Counted from the first letter of the stretch, positions 36,926-45,339 are shown. The stretch: DNA of 64,000 bases from Ferrovibrio sp964218355 (GCF_964218355.1 NZ_CAXPMC010000017.1:22247-86246); one strand, 5' to 3'. Translations and numbers: made by a program. The notes: generated by a model not told the origin, from the sequence alone.

Positions 36926-37897
36926 ATGTCCCTGCCTTTCCGCCTGCCTGTCCTCGTCCTCAGCCTTCTCACGGCCCTGGCCGGCACACTCGCCGGCACA
37001 CCGGCCGGTGCCCAGCAGGCCGCGCCGCTGGCGGTGGTGGCCAGCTTCAGCGTGCTGGGCGACATGGTGCGCGAGATCGGCGGCAGCGACGTGACCGTGA
37101 CCACCCTGGTGCCGCCCGGCGGCGACGCCCATGTCTACCAGCCGCGGCCGGCCGACGCGAAACGCATCGCCGGTGCCAGACTGGTGATGGTGAACGGACT
37201 GGGCATGGAGGGCTGGCTCGACCGGCTGATCGCCGCCTCGGGCTATCGCGGTCCGGTGGTCGTCGTCTCCGACGGGGTGACGCCGCAGACCATGCAGGCG
37301 GAGGCGGATCACGGTCACAATCACGGTCACAATCATGGCCACAGCCATGGCCCGCGCAAGGCCGTCGTCACCGATCCGCATGCCTGGCAGAATCTTGCCA
37401 ACGGCGCCGTCTATGCCCGCAACATCACCGAGGCACTGGCCGCCGCCGATCCGGCCCATGCCGATGCCTATCGCACCCGCGGCAGCGCCTATCTGGCCCG
37501 GCTGAAAGAGCTGGATGCCTGGGTGAAGGCGCAGATTGCCGCGGTGCCGGCGGAAAAGCGGCGCATCATCACCTCGCATGATGCCTTCGGTTATTTCGGC
37601 CGCGCCTACGGCATCGAATTCCTGGCACCGGTCGGCATCAGCACCGATGCCGAGCCGAGCGCCGCCGGGGTCAGCCGGCTGATCCGCCAGATGCGCAGGG
37701 AGAAGATCCGCGCCCTGTTCGTCGAAAACATGACCGACCAGCGGCTGGTCAGGCAGCTGGCCAGCGAAACCGGCGCCGAGCTCGGCGGCACGCTGTACTC
37801 AGACAGCCTGTCGCCAGCCGGCGGCCCGGCCGACACCTATATCGGCATGTTCCGCCACAATGTGCCGGCCATGGCGGCGGCGATGCGGAAGAACTGA
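36926..37897 (+). CDS. znuA: Periplasmic zinc-binding protein of an ABC importer (ZnuA/cluster A-I)
   Basis: The 323-residue protein has a signal peptide (cleavage near AGAQQA), the cluster A-I metal-binding fold (VVASFSVLGDMVREIGG, GGDAHVYQPRPADAKRIAGARLVMVNG, TSHDAFGYFGRAYGIEF, LFVENMTDQRLV) and a His-rich loop (DHGHNHGHNHGHSHG), typical of zinc rather than manganese receptors. The loop is encoded by a 12-base direct repeat (CACGGTCACAAT). No ATPase or permease gene is adjacent, so it must pair with a transporter elsewhere. The Zur-like box upstream fits a zinc role. Confidence 0.85.
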   Translation: MSLPFRLPVLVLSLLTALAGTLAGTPAGAQQAAPLAVVASFSVLGDMVREIGGSDVTVTTLVPPGGDAHVYQPRPADAKRIAGARLVMVNGLGMEGWLDRLIAASGYRGPVVVVSDGVTPQTMQAEADHGHNHGHNHGHSHGPRKAVVTDPHAWQNLANGAVYARNITEALAAADPAHADAYRTRGSAYLARLKELDAWVKAQIAAVPAEKRRIITSHDAFGYFGRAYGIEFLAPVGISTDAEPSAAGVSRLIRQMRREKIRALFVENMTDQRLVRQLASETGAELGGTLYSDSLSPAGGPADTYIGMFRHNVPAMAAAMRKN

Positions 37898-37909
37898 GCG
37901 CCGCCGCCG

Positions 37910-39106
37910 TCACGCCGGCTTCAGCCCGAAGAACGGCCGCAGCCAGCGCAGCCGCCGCACGGTCTCGTAGCCGGCCAGGCAGACGGCCACGGTCGCCGCG
38001 AGAATGATCCCGGCTTCCGCCGCCGCGGGCAGCGCCAGCGGCGTGAGCGCATGCCCGGTCACCACGATCACGGTCTGGTGCAGGATGTAGAAGGGGAACA
38101 CCGCGTCGGCCAGATAGCGCCGCCAGGGATGATCGACATCCAGCCGGCGCCGCGCGAAACCCAGCAGCGCGACGATCCATGCCCACTGGTCGATCCCCCA
38201 GACCACGGCACCCAGCGGCCCGCGCGGCAGGCCGGCCTGCATCTGCCAGACCAGCCAGCCATAGCAGGCCAGCCCCGCCGCCAGTGCCGGCCAGCGCAGC
38301 GTTTCGATGGCATCCCAGATCTCGTCGGCCCGGGCGATGGCATAGCCGAACAGGAAGACCGCGGCATATTCCGCATGCAGGTACCAGTCGTCGATCAGGG
38401 CATGGGTTTCGGGGAAGAAGGGCCGCATCACCACCCGCAGGCCGACCAGCAGCAGTCCCGGCAGCAGCACGATCCCCAGCGGCGTCAGCAGCACCTGCGC
38501 CGCCGCACCGAGGCCGCGCCGCGCCGCCAGCCGCAGCAGCGGGCGCAGGGCGATCGCCAGCATGGTGTAGACCCACAGATAGGCGACGAACCACAGATGG
38601 TTCCAGGTCGGCACGATCAGCAGCCGGCCGCCCGGCCGCCAGCCGTCATAGCCCGTCACATAGTGGCCATAGAAATCCGCGACACTGCCGGTCCAGCCGA
38701 GCTTCGCGACGATCTCGCACCAGGTCTGCGGCGGTACGATCACCAGCATGCCGAAGGCCAGCGGCAGCAGCAGCCGGGCGCTGCGTGCCCGCAGCAGCAG
38801 CCAGCCGGCACCGGACGTGGCCGCCAGCCGGTCGGCCATGTAGCGGGTCGCCACCCCGGAGATCAGGAACAGCAGGGTCAGCCGCCAGGGGCTGGTCAGC
38901 AGCATCAGGGGGCGGATTTCCGGGCCGGCATGGATGCTCTTCACATGCCAGTCCCAAGGGACGTAGAACATGCCCATGTGATAGAGGATCAGCAGCCCGA
39001 AGGCGGCGATGCGCAGCCAGTCGAGGTCGTACCGCCGGATGGCGGCGGCATGGCCGGCGATCTGGGCGGCCGGTGAATCTGCAAGCGAAGCGGTGATGGC
39101 AGTCAT
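37910..39106 (-). CDS. Acyltransferase 3-family membrane protein
   Basis: The 398-residue protein has about ten membrane spans and the acyltransferase-3 pattern (RYDLDWLRIAAFGLLILYHMGMFYVPWDW with the putative catalytic His, then LLFLISGVATRYM and a final FPFYILHQTVIVV). Members O-acylate glycans, peptides or lipids in the envelope. It is divergent from the LytTR regulator gene with 111 bases between them, and the pair probably forms a regulatory unit. The acyl acceptor cannot be predicted. Confidence 0.85.
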   Translation of the reverse strand: MTAITASLADSPAAQIAGHAAAIRRYDLDWLRIAAFGLLILYHMGMFYVPWDWHVKSIHAGPEIRPLMLLTSPWRLTLLFLISGVATRYMADRLAATSGAGWLLLRARSARLLLPLAFGMLVIVPPQTWCEIVAKLGWTGSVADFYGHYVTGYDGWRPGGRLLIVPTWNHLWFVAYLWVYTMLAIALRPLLRLAARRGLGAAAQVLLTPLGIVLLPGLLLVGLRVVMRPFFPETHALIDDWYLHAEYAAVFLFGYAIARADEIWDAIETLRWPALAAGLACYGWLVWQMQAGLPRGPLGAVVWGIDQWAWIVALLGFARRRLDVDHPWRRYLADAVFPFYILHQTVIVVTGHALTPLALPAAAEAGIILAATVAVCLAGYETVRRLRWLRPFFGLKPA

Positions 39107-39217
39107 GATGACACTCCGGAACGGACGATGCGGCGGCACCGGCTTGCCACGGCGCCGGCCGCCGCGGAATGCCGCCGGGACGGCCGGCCGGATGGCTGCC
39201 ACGGGCAGGGCGGCGCC

Positions 39218-40108
39218 ATGACCCAGCCGGGGACGGATGGCGGGCCGCCCGTGATGAATGGCGGGACGGATGATCGCGCGGAAAACCGGCGTTTCCGCTT
39301 TCCGCTCTGGGTCTGGGCGCTCTATGCCGCCGGGCTGGTGCTGATCTCGGCGGTGATCGGCTCGTCCTACTGGATGGAGGCCGGCCGGGGCGGGGCGGTC
39401 GTGCCGGTCTGGCCGTTTGCGGTCGACGAGGTCACCAGCATCGTCATCGTCTTCGCCGTGACGCCGCTGGTCTTTGCCTGGGCGGCGCGGCTCGATCCCG
39501 GGCGGGTCGGCTGGCTGCGGGCCGTGGCCGGGCATGTTGCCGGCATGGTCGCCTTCGGCGCCGTGCATATCGGCGGCATGATCGCCCTGCGCAAGCTGGT
39601 CTATCCGCTATTCGGCCGCGATTACGGAGCCGACCTGATGCCGCTGGCCGCCGGTCTCATCTACGAGGGCCGCAAGGATGCCCTGTCCTATCTCGGCATG
39701 GTGATCGGCGCCTGGCTGCTGGACCTGGCCCTGCAGCGGCGCGCGGCGGCCGCGGCGCCGGTGCTGCAGCCGGCGGCGATGGCCGGGGCGCCGCGCCGCA
39801 TCGAGATCCGCGATGGCGCCAGACGCGTCTTCGTCGATCCGGCCGAGGTGCTGTGGATCGAGGCGGCCGGTAATTACGTCGAGCTGCATCTGCCCGGCCG
39901 CAGCCTGCTGCAGCGGCAGACCCTCGCCGCCATGGAAACGGCGCTGGCCGCCGAAGGCTTCCTGCGCATCCACCGTTCGCGGCTGGTCAACCGCCGCCAT
40001 GTGCGGGCGGTGGACAGCAACGACAGCGGCGATTTCACGGTGACGCTGGATGACGGCCGGCAGATCGCCGGCGGCCGGCGCTGGCGCGCCGGACTGCAGC
40101 TGGGATAA
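39218..40108 (+). CDS. Membrane-anchored LytTR-type transcriptional regulator
   Basis: The 296-residue protein has about four hydrophobic segments in its first 190 residues (WVWALYAAGLVLISAVIG, VIVFAVTPLVFAWAARL) and a LytTR DNA-binding domain at the C-terminus (IEAAGNYVELHLPGRSLLQRQTLAAMETAL, GFLRIHRSRLVNRRHVRAVDSNDSGDFTVTLDDGR). Membrane-LytTR proteins act as one-component regulators. The ATG at 39218 is used because the extra 30 residues upstream are low-complexity Arg/Ala. The divergent acyltransferase gene is the likely target. Confidence 0.85.
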   Translation: MTQPGTDGGPPVMNGGTDDRAENRRFRFPLWVWALYAAGLVLISAVIGSSYWMEAGRGGAVVPVWPFAVDEVTSIVIVFAVTPLVFAWAARLDPGRVGWLRAVAGHVAGMVAFGAVHIGGMIALRKLVYPLFGRDYGADLMPLAAGLIYEGRKDALSYLGMVIGAWLLDLALQRRAAAAAPVLQPAAMAGAPRRIEIRDGARRVFVDPAEVLWIEAAGNYVELHLPGRSLLQRQTLAAMETALAAEGFLRIHRSRLVNRRHVRAVDSNDSGDFTVTLDDGRQIAGGRRWRAGLQLG

Positions 40109-40157
40109 CAACCCAGAGTCACACAACCTATTGGAACAAGAAGATAAATTAGCCCCC

Positions 40158-40185
40158 TTGACTTTCTTTCCATATGTTCTATATT
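40158..40185 (+). promoter_or_regulatory. Candidate promoter of the SDH-like cassette
   Basis: TTGACT (40158-40163) and TATATT (40180-40185) with a 16-base spacer; a second weaker pair (TTGACA 40229-40234, TCTATG 40252-40257, spacer 17) lies 70 bases further on. Both precede the small ORF at 40304 in AT-rich sequence. Confidence 0.5.
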
Positions 40186-40303
40186 TGTTCACTCCGACAA
40201 CATATCATGCATCCCAAGTGAAACTGTATTGACAAGGCTCCATTTCCAGATTCTATGAGTGGAGTCGGGACCTTAGGAACCGCCGCCGCAAAGGATCCCC
40301 CTG

Positions 40304-40501
40304 ATGCAGAACGCTAATGCACTAGCCATGTCCGCGCTTTCCGAATTGCTAAAAGCAAAAACAAAGGGAGAGCCGGTGAACTTCCATGTCGTCGAACCGA
40401 CGCGCGAACCGGTACCGGATTTCGAGAGAATGCGCCGAGTGATTCTTGGCGAATCTAAGAATCCACATAGCGATATAAAAACTGGTGACAAAACCAGCTG
40501 A
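40304..40501 (+). CDS. Small protein preceding the SDH-like gene
   Basis: A 65-residue product (starts MQNANALAMSALSELLKAKTK) with a short helical N-terminus and a charged, flexible tail. AAGGAT about 11 bases upstream could serve as ribosome site. Its last 17 bases overlap the GTG start of the next gene, so they are probably translationally coupled. No homologue is recognised. The AT-rich base composition is shared with the next gene and differs from the surroundings. Confidence 0.6.
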   Translation: MQNANALAMSALSELLKAKTKGEPVNFHVVEPTREPVPDFERMRRVILGESKNPHSDIKTGDKTS

Positions 40502-41339
40502 TAAATTTCCACGTTCAGCGGAACTGCCCACCCAGTCGCCTCTATTCTGGGTCCAGCAGAAAGACCGCTACCTGCGGCAGCTTTTAATCCGCGACATTGA
40601 GCAAATTACTCAACGCAGATTGATTGTCTATTACGCCAATCGATACGAGAACGCTCAGATAGACATCCGCGACACCGGTTTTATGGCCGAGTTGCTTATT
40701 GATGTGCAAGCGCAGCCTACAGACCTTCTGCTTGAAACAATTGGCGGCTTCACCGACGCTGTAGAAGGGCTAATTTCTCTGATCCAAAAGTGCATCCCAG
40801 ACTTCAGGGTGCTAGTGCCGAATGCTGCGAAGAGCAACGGCACATTGCTGTGCCTTGCTTCAAAGTCGATTGTTATGGGAGCAACGTCAGAACTTGGCCC
40901 CATCGAACCACATGTTCAAGGAATACCGTGTACGATACTGACGCAGCAGAAGATTGCTGATCAAAACTATCCTCTGCACAAATATGGTGAATATGCGTTG
41001 CTGCAATCTAGCACGCTGGCCACCAAACTCCTTCAAGCTGGAATGATGAAGGAGAAAACCCCTTCGGTAATCGATGAAACGGTCAAGAAACTTTCCTCCC
41101 GCGACACCTACTTTTCGCACGGGTCGGTGATTGATCATTTGGAAGCTACGGCCTTGGGCTTGACTGTGGAGTATCTCCCCCCGGATGACGCCTTATGGAA
41201 GCGCATTTGGCTACTCTATTGCATGTATGAGCATGATAGCCGCAAGGATCGCTACTTAAAGATTTTCGAAGGCCATTCAATTAGCACCGCGATTGGCACC
41301 CAACTCGGCGCCACCCAAGCGAGCCAACCAAATCCTTAA
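40485..41339 (+). CDS. SDH_sah-like protein (ClpP/crotonase-fold serine protease family)
   Basis: The 284-residue protein matches the serine dehydrogenase proteinase pattern: LIVYYANR, the substrate loop LLLETIGGFTDAVEGL, the nucleophile region VPNAAKSNGTLLCLASKSIVMG with Ser117, and SELGPIEPHVQG. The usual Ser-Ala-Gly-Thr nucleophile turn is Ser-Asn-Gly-Thr here. No signal peptide or membrane span. The start is a GTG overlapping the preceding small ORF. The cassette is AT-rich and ends 13 bases before the convergent NDUFA9-like gene, consistent with a transferred insertion between core genes. Confidence 0.75.
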   Translation: MTKPADKFPRSAELPTQSPLFWVQQKDRYLRQLLIRDIEQITQRRLIVYYANRYENAQIDIRDTGFMAELLIDVQAQPTDLLLETIGGFTDAVEGLISLIQKCIPDFRVLVPNAAKSNGTLLCLASKSIVMGATSELGPIEPHVQGIPCTILTQQKIADQNYPLHKYGEYALLQSSTLATKLLQAGMMKEKTPSVIDETVKKLSSRDTYFSHGSVIDHLEATALGLTVEYLPPDDALWKRIWLLYCMYEHDSRKDRYLKIFEGHSISTAIGTQLGATQASQPNP

Positions 41340-41352
41340 GCAGAATTCTTAG

Positions 41353-42318
41353 CTAGCTGAAGCGCGGCTCGAACTTTCCGCCGCCGCGGCGGAAGCGGTA
41401 GAGATAGGTCGGGATCACGCCTTCCACCGGCACCGGCTCGGTGATGCCGAGATCGGCCAGCGTCTTCGCCCCGGCCGCCACCACATTGTCGGCCTTCAGC
41501 AGTTCGATCTGGTCGCGGGTGATCGGCGGCGCGAAGAGCGGCTGCATTTCCATCAGGAAGGCCAGCGGCTTCAGCAGGGCGCCGGGCACCGGCAGCAGCA
41601 GGCGCTTCTTGTGGATTTCCGCCAGGGTCAGCGCCATCAGGTCGCGGAAACTGTAGGTCTTCGGGCCACCCAGTTCGTAGGTCTGGCCGGCCGCGGCCGG
41701 GTCGGCCAGCGCGCGCACGATCGCCTCAGCCACATCGCCGACATAGACCGGCTGGAATTTCGTGTGGCCGCCATCGACCAGCGGCAGCGCCGGAGCAAAG
41801 CCGGCCAGCGCCGCGAAGCGGTTGAAGAAATCATCCTCGGGGCCGAACACGATGCTGGGGCGGATGATCGCCGCCTGCGGCATGTGGCGGTGCACGCCCG
41901 CCTCGCCCTGGGCCTTGCTGACGGCATAGGCGGAGGCACTGCCGGCATCGGCGCCGATGGCCGAGACCTGCACCATCTGCCGCACCCCGGCCTCCTTGGC
42001 GCAGAGCGCGACCACCTCGGCACCGCGCGCCTGCACGGCGGCGAATTTCTGCGCGCCGCTCTGGTACAGGATGCCGACGCAGTTGATCACGCAGTCGGCG
42101 CCCTGCACCGCCTGCTGCACCGACATCGGCATACGGATATTGGCCTGCACGATGTCGATCTGGCCGACCGCGCCCATCGGCTTGAGGAACAGGCCCTCGT
42201 CGGGCCGGCGGATGGCGACGCGCACCCGGGCGCCCTGTTCGGCCAGCCGCTTGACCACATAGCGGCCGACAAAGCCGGAGCCGCCGAAAACGGTGACGAG
42301 CTTGTTGCGCAGCGACAT
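41353..42318 (-). CDS. NDUFA9-like NAD(P)-binding protein (complex I accessory subunit family)
   Basis: The 321-residue SDR-type protein has the dinucleotide motif LVTVFGGSGFVGRYVVKRLAEQG and the family pattern (DCVINCVGILYQSGAQKFAAVQARG, SAIGADAGSASAYAVSKAQGE, IIRPSIVFGPEDDFFNRFAALA). In alphaproteobacteria this homologue of the mitochondrial complex I subunit NDUFA9 is linked to complex I assembly or ubiquinone-related redox function. The ATG at 42318 gives the conserved MSLRNKLVTVFGG start. Confidence 0.85.
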   Translation of the reverse strand: MSLRNKLVTVFGGSGFVGRYVVKRLAEQGARVRVAIRRPDEGLFLKPMGAVGQIDIVQANIRMPMSVQQAVQGADCVINCVGILYQSGAQKFAAVQARGAEVVALCAKEAGVRQMVQVSAIGADAGSASAYAVSKAQGEAGVHRHMPQAAIIRPSIVFGPEDDFFNRFAALAGFAPALPLVDGGHTKFQPVYVGDVAEAIVRALADPAAAGQTYELGGPKTYSFRDLMALTLAEIHKKRLLLPVPGALLKPLAFLMEMQPLFAPPITRDQIELLKADNVVAAGAKTLADLGITEPVPVEGVIPTYLYRFRRGGGKFEPRFS

Positions 42319-42500
42319 GACGCGAATCCCCTGCCTGTAATCGTGCCTGTAATCCTGCCGGCCGGGTCCCTGCGGGCCCGGCGATGCCATGCGCCGGACT
42401 ATAGCGATTTCCGCTCCGGCGCCAATGCTTTGCGGCGCGGCGGGGGCGGTTTAGGCTGCCCCGGAGGGCCGGTTCCGGCTGCGATTCGAAGGGGTTGGAC

Positions 42501-42725
42501 ATGCTGGGTGCCGGGTTGCCGCGGCTGATCGGGATCATCCTGCTGCTGGCCGCCTATTTCCTGCCGGCGCTGCTGGCCTGGCGGAAGCGGCATCCGCTGC
42601 GCCGCCGGCTGCTGGTGGCCAATGCCCTGTTCGGCTGGACCATCGTCGGCTGGCTGGTCTGCCTGATGGTCGCGCTCAACCGCCGGCTGCCGGGTGCCGC
42701 TTGGCTGAGCCGCCATCGCTCCTGA
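42501..42725 (+). CDS. Superinfection immunity protein family membrane peptide
   Basis: A 74-residue protein with two hydrophobic segments (LIGIILLLAAYFLPALLAW and LLVANALFGWTIVGWLVCLMVALN) and the family's N-x-x-x-GWT-x-x-GW signature. The family is named after phage T4 Imm, which blocks DNA entry of related phages, but bacterial members are widespread and mostly uncharacterised. GAAGGGG lies 6 bases upstream of the ATG. Confidence 0.75.
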   Translation: MLGAGLPRLIGIILLLAAYFLPALLAWRKRHPLRRRLLVANALFGWTIVGWLVCLMVALNRRLPGAAWLSRHRS

Positions 42726-42764
42726 CCGCGCCGGGCAGGGACGGGCGGTTGTCATTCCACGCGG

Positions 42765-42779
42765 GTATCTAGTAGATAC
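42765..42779. promoter_or_regulatory. 15-bp palindrome upstream of fixL
   Basis: GTATCTA and TAGATAC are perfect inverted arms around a single G, 63 bases before the fixL start. It may be an operator for the FixLJ operon; the binding protein is unknown. Confidence 0.5.
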
Positions 42780-42841
42780 GGAAGGCGGGGCCGGAACCGT
42801 GCCGCGCAGGATCGCCGGATGGGTCAGGGCACCGCACAGTG

Positions 42842-44119
42842 ATGACACGATGGTCGAAACCCCTGGTCCTAGCGGCGATTGCCGTGATCGGGCTGGCGCT
42901 GTCGGTGGCGGCCTACCGGGATTCCGGGGTCTGGCTGTGGCCGGCACTCGGCATCGCGGTGACCGCCGCCCTGCTGATCGCCTTCAGCCTCAGCTACCGC
43001 GAGACCCTGCATGCCGAGCGCCGCGCCGCCGGCCGCTTCCGCGCCGTGATCGACAATGCCCATGACGCGATCATCGCCATCGACGCCGAAGGCCGCATCG
43101 AGACCTTCAACCGCGCCGCCGAACGCATCTTCGGCTACCGCCCCGAGGAAGTGATCGGCCGCAACGTCAACATGCTGATGCCGCAGCCCTATCACCGCGA
43201 GCATGACGGCTATCTGCACAGCTACATTGCCACCGGGCGGGCGAAGATCATCGGCACCGGCCGCGAGGTCGAGGCCCGGCACAAGGACGGCACGGTGTTT
43301 CCCATCGACCTGTCGGTGGGCGAGATGCAGGGCGCCAGCGGCCGCGGCTTCATCGGCATCATCCGCGACATCACCGAGCGCCATGCCGCCGAACGCCGGG
43401 TGCGCGAGCTGAATGCCGACCTGGTGCATATCTCGCGCCTCAGCGCCATGGGCGAACTGGCCTCGGCGCTGGCCCATGAACTGAACCAGCCGCTGACCGC
43501 GATCATGAATTATGCCGAGGCCGCGCGGCAGATCGCCGAGGCCGCCGGCCCGGGCCTGCCGCCGAAAGTGCCGGATTTCCTCGCCAAGACGGTGGCCCAG
43601 GCCGAGCGGGCCGGCCAGATCATCCGGCGCCTGCGCAGCTTCGTCGAGAAAGGCCCGGTCGAACGCAGCCCCGAATCCCTCAACCGCGTGGTCATGGAAG
43701 CCAGCAATCTCGCCACCATCGGCGCCAAGGTCGACGGCATCCGCGTGCAGTTCGAACTGGACGAGACGCTGACACCGCTGCATCTCGACCGCATCCAGAT
43801 TCAGCAGGTGGTGGTCAACCTGGTGCGCAATGCCGTCGAGGTGCTGCGCGATGCCGAGCGGCGCGACCTGGTGATCCGCACCCATGGCGATGCGGATGGC
43901 CAGGAAGTCGCCGTCAGCGACACCGGCCCCGGGATCGCACCCGAGATCGCCGAGAAGCTCTTCACCCCCTTCGTGTCGGGCAAGAAAAACGGCATGGGCA
44001 TCGGCCTGTCGATCAGCCGGTCGATCGTCGAATCCCATGGCGGCCGGCTGTGGGCGGAAGCCAATCCCGGCGGCGGCACCGTCTTCCGTTTCCGGCTGCC
44101 GGCGGGAGACGCGGCATGA
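42842..44119 (+). CDS. fixL: FixL-type oxygen-sensing histidine kinase
   Basis: The 425-residue kinase has two N-terminal membrane spans (about residues 7-25 and 32-51), a PAS domain at 60-185 and HisKA plus HATPase_c domains (phospho-acceptor His in ALAHELNQPL, G boxes DTGPGIAPE and GMGIGLSISRS). The PAS domain has the FixL heme-site pattern MPQPYHREHDGYL with the proximal ligand His121 and the oxygen-contacting Arg141 (GTGREVEA), as in Bradyrhizobium FixL His200 and Arg220. Oxygen binding should switch the kinase off. It overlaps fixJ by four bases. Confidence 0.88.
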   Translation: MTRWSKPLVLAAIAVIGLALSVAAYRDSGVWLWPALGIAVTAALLIAFSLSYRETLHAERRAAGRFRAVIDNAHDAIIAIDAEGRIETFNRAAERIFGYRPEEVIGRNVNMLMPQPYHREHDGYLHSYIATGRAKIIGTGREVEARHKDGTVFPIDLSVGEMQGASGRGFIGIIRDITERHAAERRVRELNADLVHISRLSAMGELASALAHELNQPLTAIMNYAEAARQIAEAAGPGLPPKVPDFLAKTVAQAERAGQIIRRLRSFVEKGPVERSPESLNRVVMEASNLATIGAKVDGIRVQFELDETLTPLHLDRIQIQQVVVNLVRNAVEVLRDAERRDLVIRTHGDADGQEVAVSDTGPGIAPEIAEKLFTPFVSGKKNGMGIGLSISRSIVESHGGRLWAEANPGGGTVFRFRLPAGDAA

Positions 44120-44745
44120 CCGGGGCACGCACCGTCTTCATCGTTGACGACGACGAATCCGTGCGCGAGTCGCTGGCTGCCCTGCTGGAGGCCCAGGGCA
44201 TCGCAGCGGTCGCCTTCGCCTCGGCCGAAGCCTTCCTGCTGGGATACCGGCCGCAGGGCGCCGCCTGTGCCGTGGTCGACCTGCGCATGCCCGGCATGGA
44301 CGGGCTGACGCTGCTGGAACATCTGCGCCAGAAGGGTTTCACCCTGCCGGTGATCGTGGTGACCGGCCATGGCGACGTGCCGCTGGCGGTGCGTGCCATG
44401 AAGGCCGGCGCCGCCGATTTCATCGAGAAGCCCTACAGCAATGCCAGCCTGCTGGATGCGGTGGCGCGGGCACTGGCGGGCAGCCAGGCCGACGGACCGG
44501 CCCCGCTTGACCAGGCGGAAATGCGGCAGCGCATCGCCGCCCTGACCCCGCGCGAGCGCGACATCCTGCAGCAGCTGGTGATCGGCCATCCGAACAAGGT
44601 GATCGCCCATCATCTGGATATCAGCCCGCGCACGGTGGAAATCCACAGGGCAAACCTGATGAAAAAGATGCAGGCCGACAGCCTGCCGCATCTGGTGCGC
44701 ATGGCCCTGGCGGCCGGGTTTCCCGGCGATGGTGCCGGCCAGTAG
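44116..44745 (+). CDS. fixJ: FixJ-type response regulator
   Basis: The 209-residue protein has a receiver domain (VFIVDDDESVRESL, acceptor Asp in CAVVDLRMPGMDG, Lys in EKPYS) and a LuxR/FixJ-type HTH (ALTPRERDILQQLVIGHPNKVIAHHLDISPRTVEIHRANLMKKM). It is the partner of FixL, translated by ATGA overlap. In rhizobia phosphorylated FixJ activates fixK. Candidate targets in this window are the receiver gene just downstream and the FixK-like gene. Confidence 0.9.
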   Translation: MTGARTVFIVDDDESVRESLAALLEAQGIAAVAFASAEAFLLGYRPQGAACAVVDLRMPGMDGLTLLEHLRQKGFTLPVIVVTGHGDVPLAVRAMKAGAADFIEKPYSNASLLDAVARALAGSQADGPAPLDQAEMRQRIAALTPRERDILQQLVIGHPNKVIAHHLDISPRTVEIHRANLMKKMQADSLPHLVRMALAAGFPGDGAGQ

Positions 44746-44761
44746 GTATAGTCCCTTAATT
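44745..44761 (+). promoter_or_regulatory. Motif shared with the FixK-like gene upstream region (candidate FixJ site)
   Basis: GGTATAGTCCCTTAA lies 38-54 bases before the receiver gene ATG. The minus-strand sequence before the FixK-like gene reads CGTAATATCCCTTAG, sharing the CCCTTA block and its leading T and TA-rich spacing. FixJ/NarL-family sites often carry a TACGTA-N-CCC type pattern. Assignment is tentative. Confidence 0.35.
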
Positions 44762-44798
44762 GCATCGGCGGCCGGATCGGGGCATCAATGTCGCTGCC

Positions 44799-45182
44799 AT
44801 GACGGACCGGGCCACCATATATATCGTCGATGATGACGAGGTCGTGCGCGACTCGCTGAAGGCATTGCTGGAGGTGCGGCAGTATGCCGTGCAGGATTTC
44901 GAATCCGGCCGCGAGTTCCTCGCTGCCGATCCGGACCTCGCCGGCAGCTGCCTGATCCTCGACATCCACATGCCCGGCATGACCGGGCTGGAACTGCTGC
45001 GCGCCATCCGCCAGCGCCACCCGGCCGCCGCCGCCATCCTGGTGACCGGCCGCCGCGACGCACCGATCCAGGCCGCGGCCGAGGAACTCGGCGCCGTCGC
45101 CCTGCTGGACAAGCCGCTGGCCCATGGTGCGCTGTTCGGCGCCATCGAACAGGCGCTGGAACAGCCGCGCGCCGGCAGCTGA
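44799..45182 (+). CDS. Single-domain receiver protein downstream of fixLJ
   Basis: The 127-residue protein is only a receiver domain: IYIVDDDEVVRDSL, acceptor Asp in CLILDIHMPGMTGLELL, Thr in VTGR and Lys in LLDKPL. It is close in sequence style to FixJ's own receiver, so it may be a phosphate sink or a feedback competitor for FixL, similar in role to FixT. It lies 53 bases after fixJ with its own likely upstream site. The role is inference. Confidence 0.8.
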   Translation: MTDRATIYIVDDDEVVRDSLKALLEVRQYAVQDFESGREFLAADPDLAGSCLILDIHMPGMTGLELLRAIRQRHPAAAAILVTGRRDAPIQAAAEELGAVALLDKPLAHGALFGAIEQALEQPRAGS

Positions 45183-45298
45183 GCCAGCCGTCCGCTTTCC
45201 GCCGTCCGTTTCCCGCTTCCGGACATCCCGCCCTGAAATCCTGCCTGCGGCAAAGAAAAGCCGGCGGAGCATGACGCGCTGCCGCCGGCTGCAAGGCG

Positions 45299-45321
45299 GC
45301 CGGCCCATGACACGGGCCGGC
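45299..45321. terminator. GC-rich hairpin between convergent genes
   Basis: GCCGGCCC and GGGCCGGC form an 8-bp stem with loop ATGACAC, between the receiver gene and the FixK-like gene. There is no T tract, so termination by this hairpin is uncertain. Confidence 0.35.
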
Positions 45322-45339
45322 GATGCGGGGGGAGAAAAC

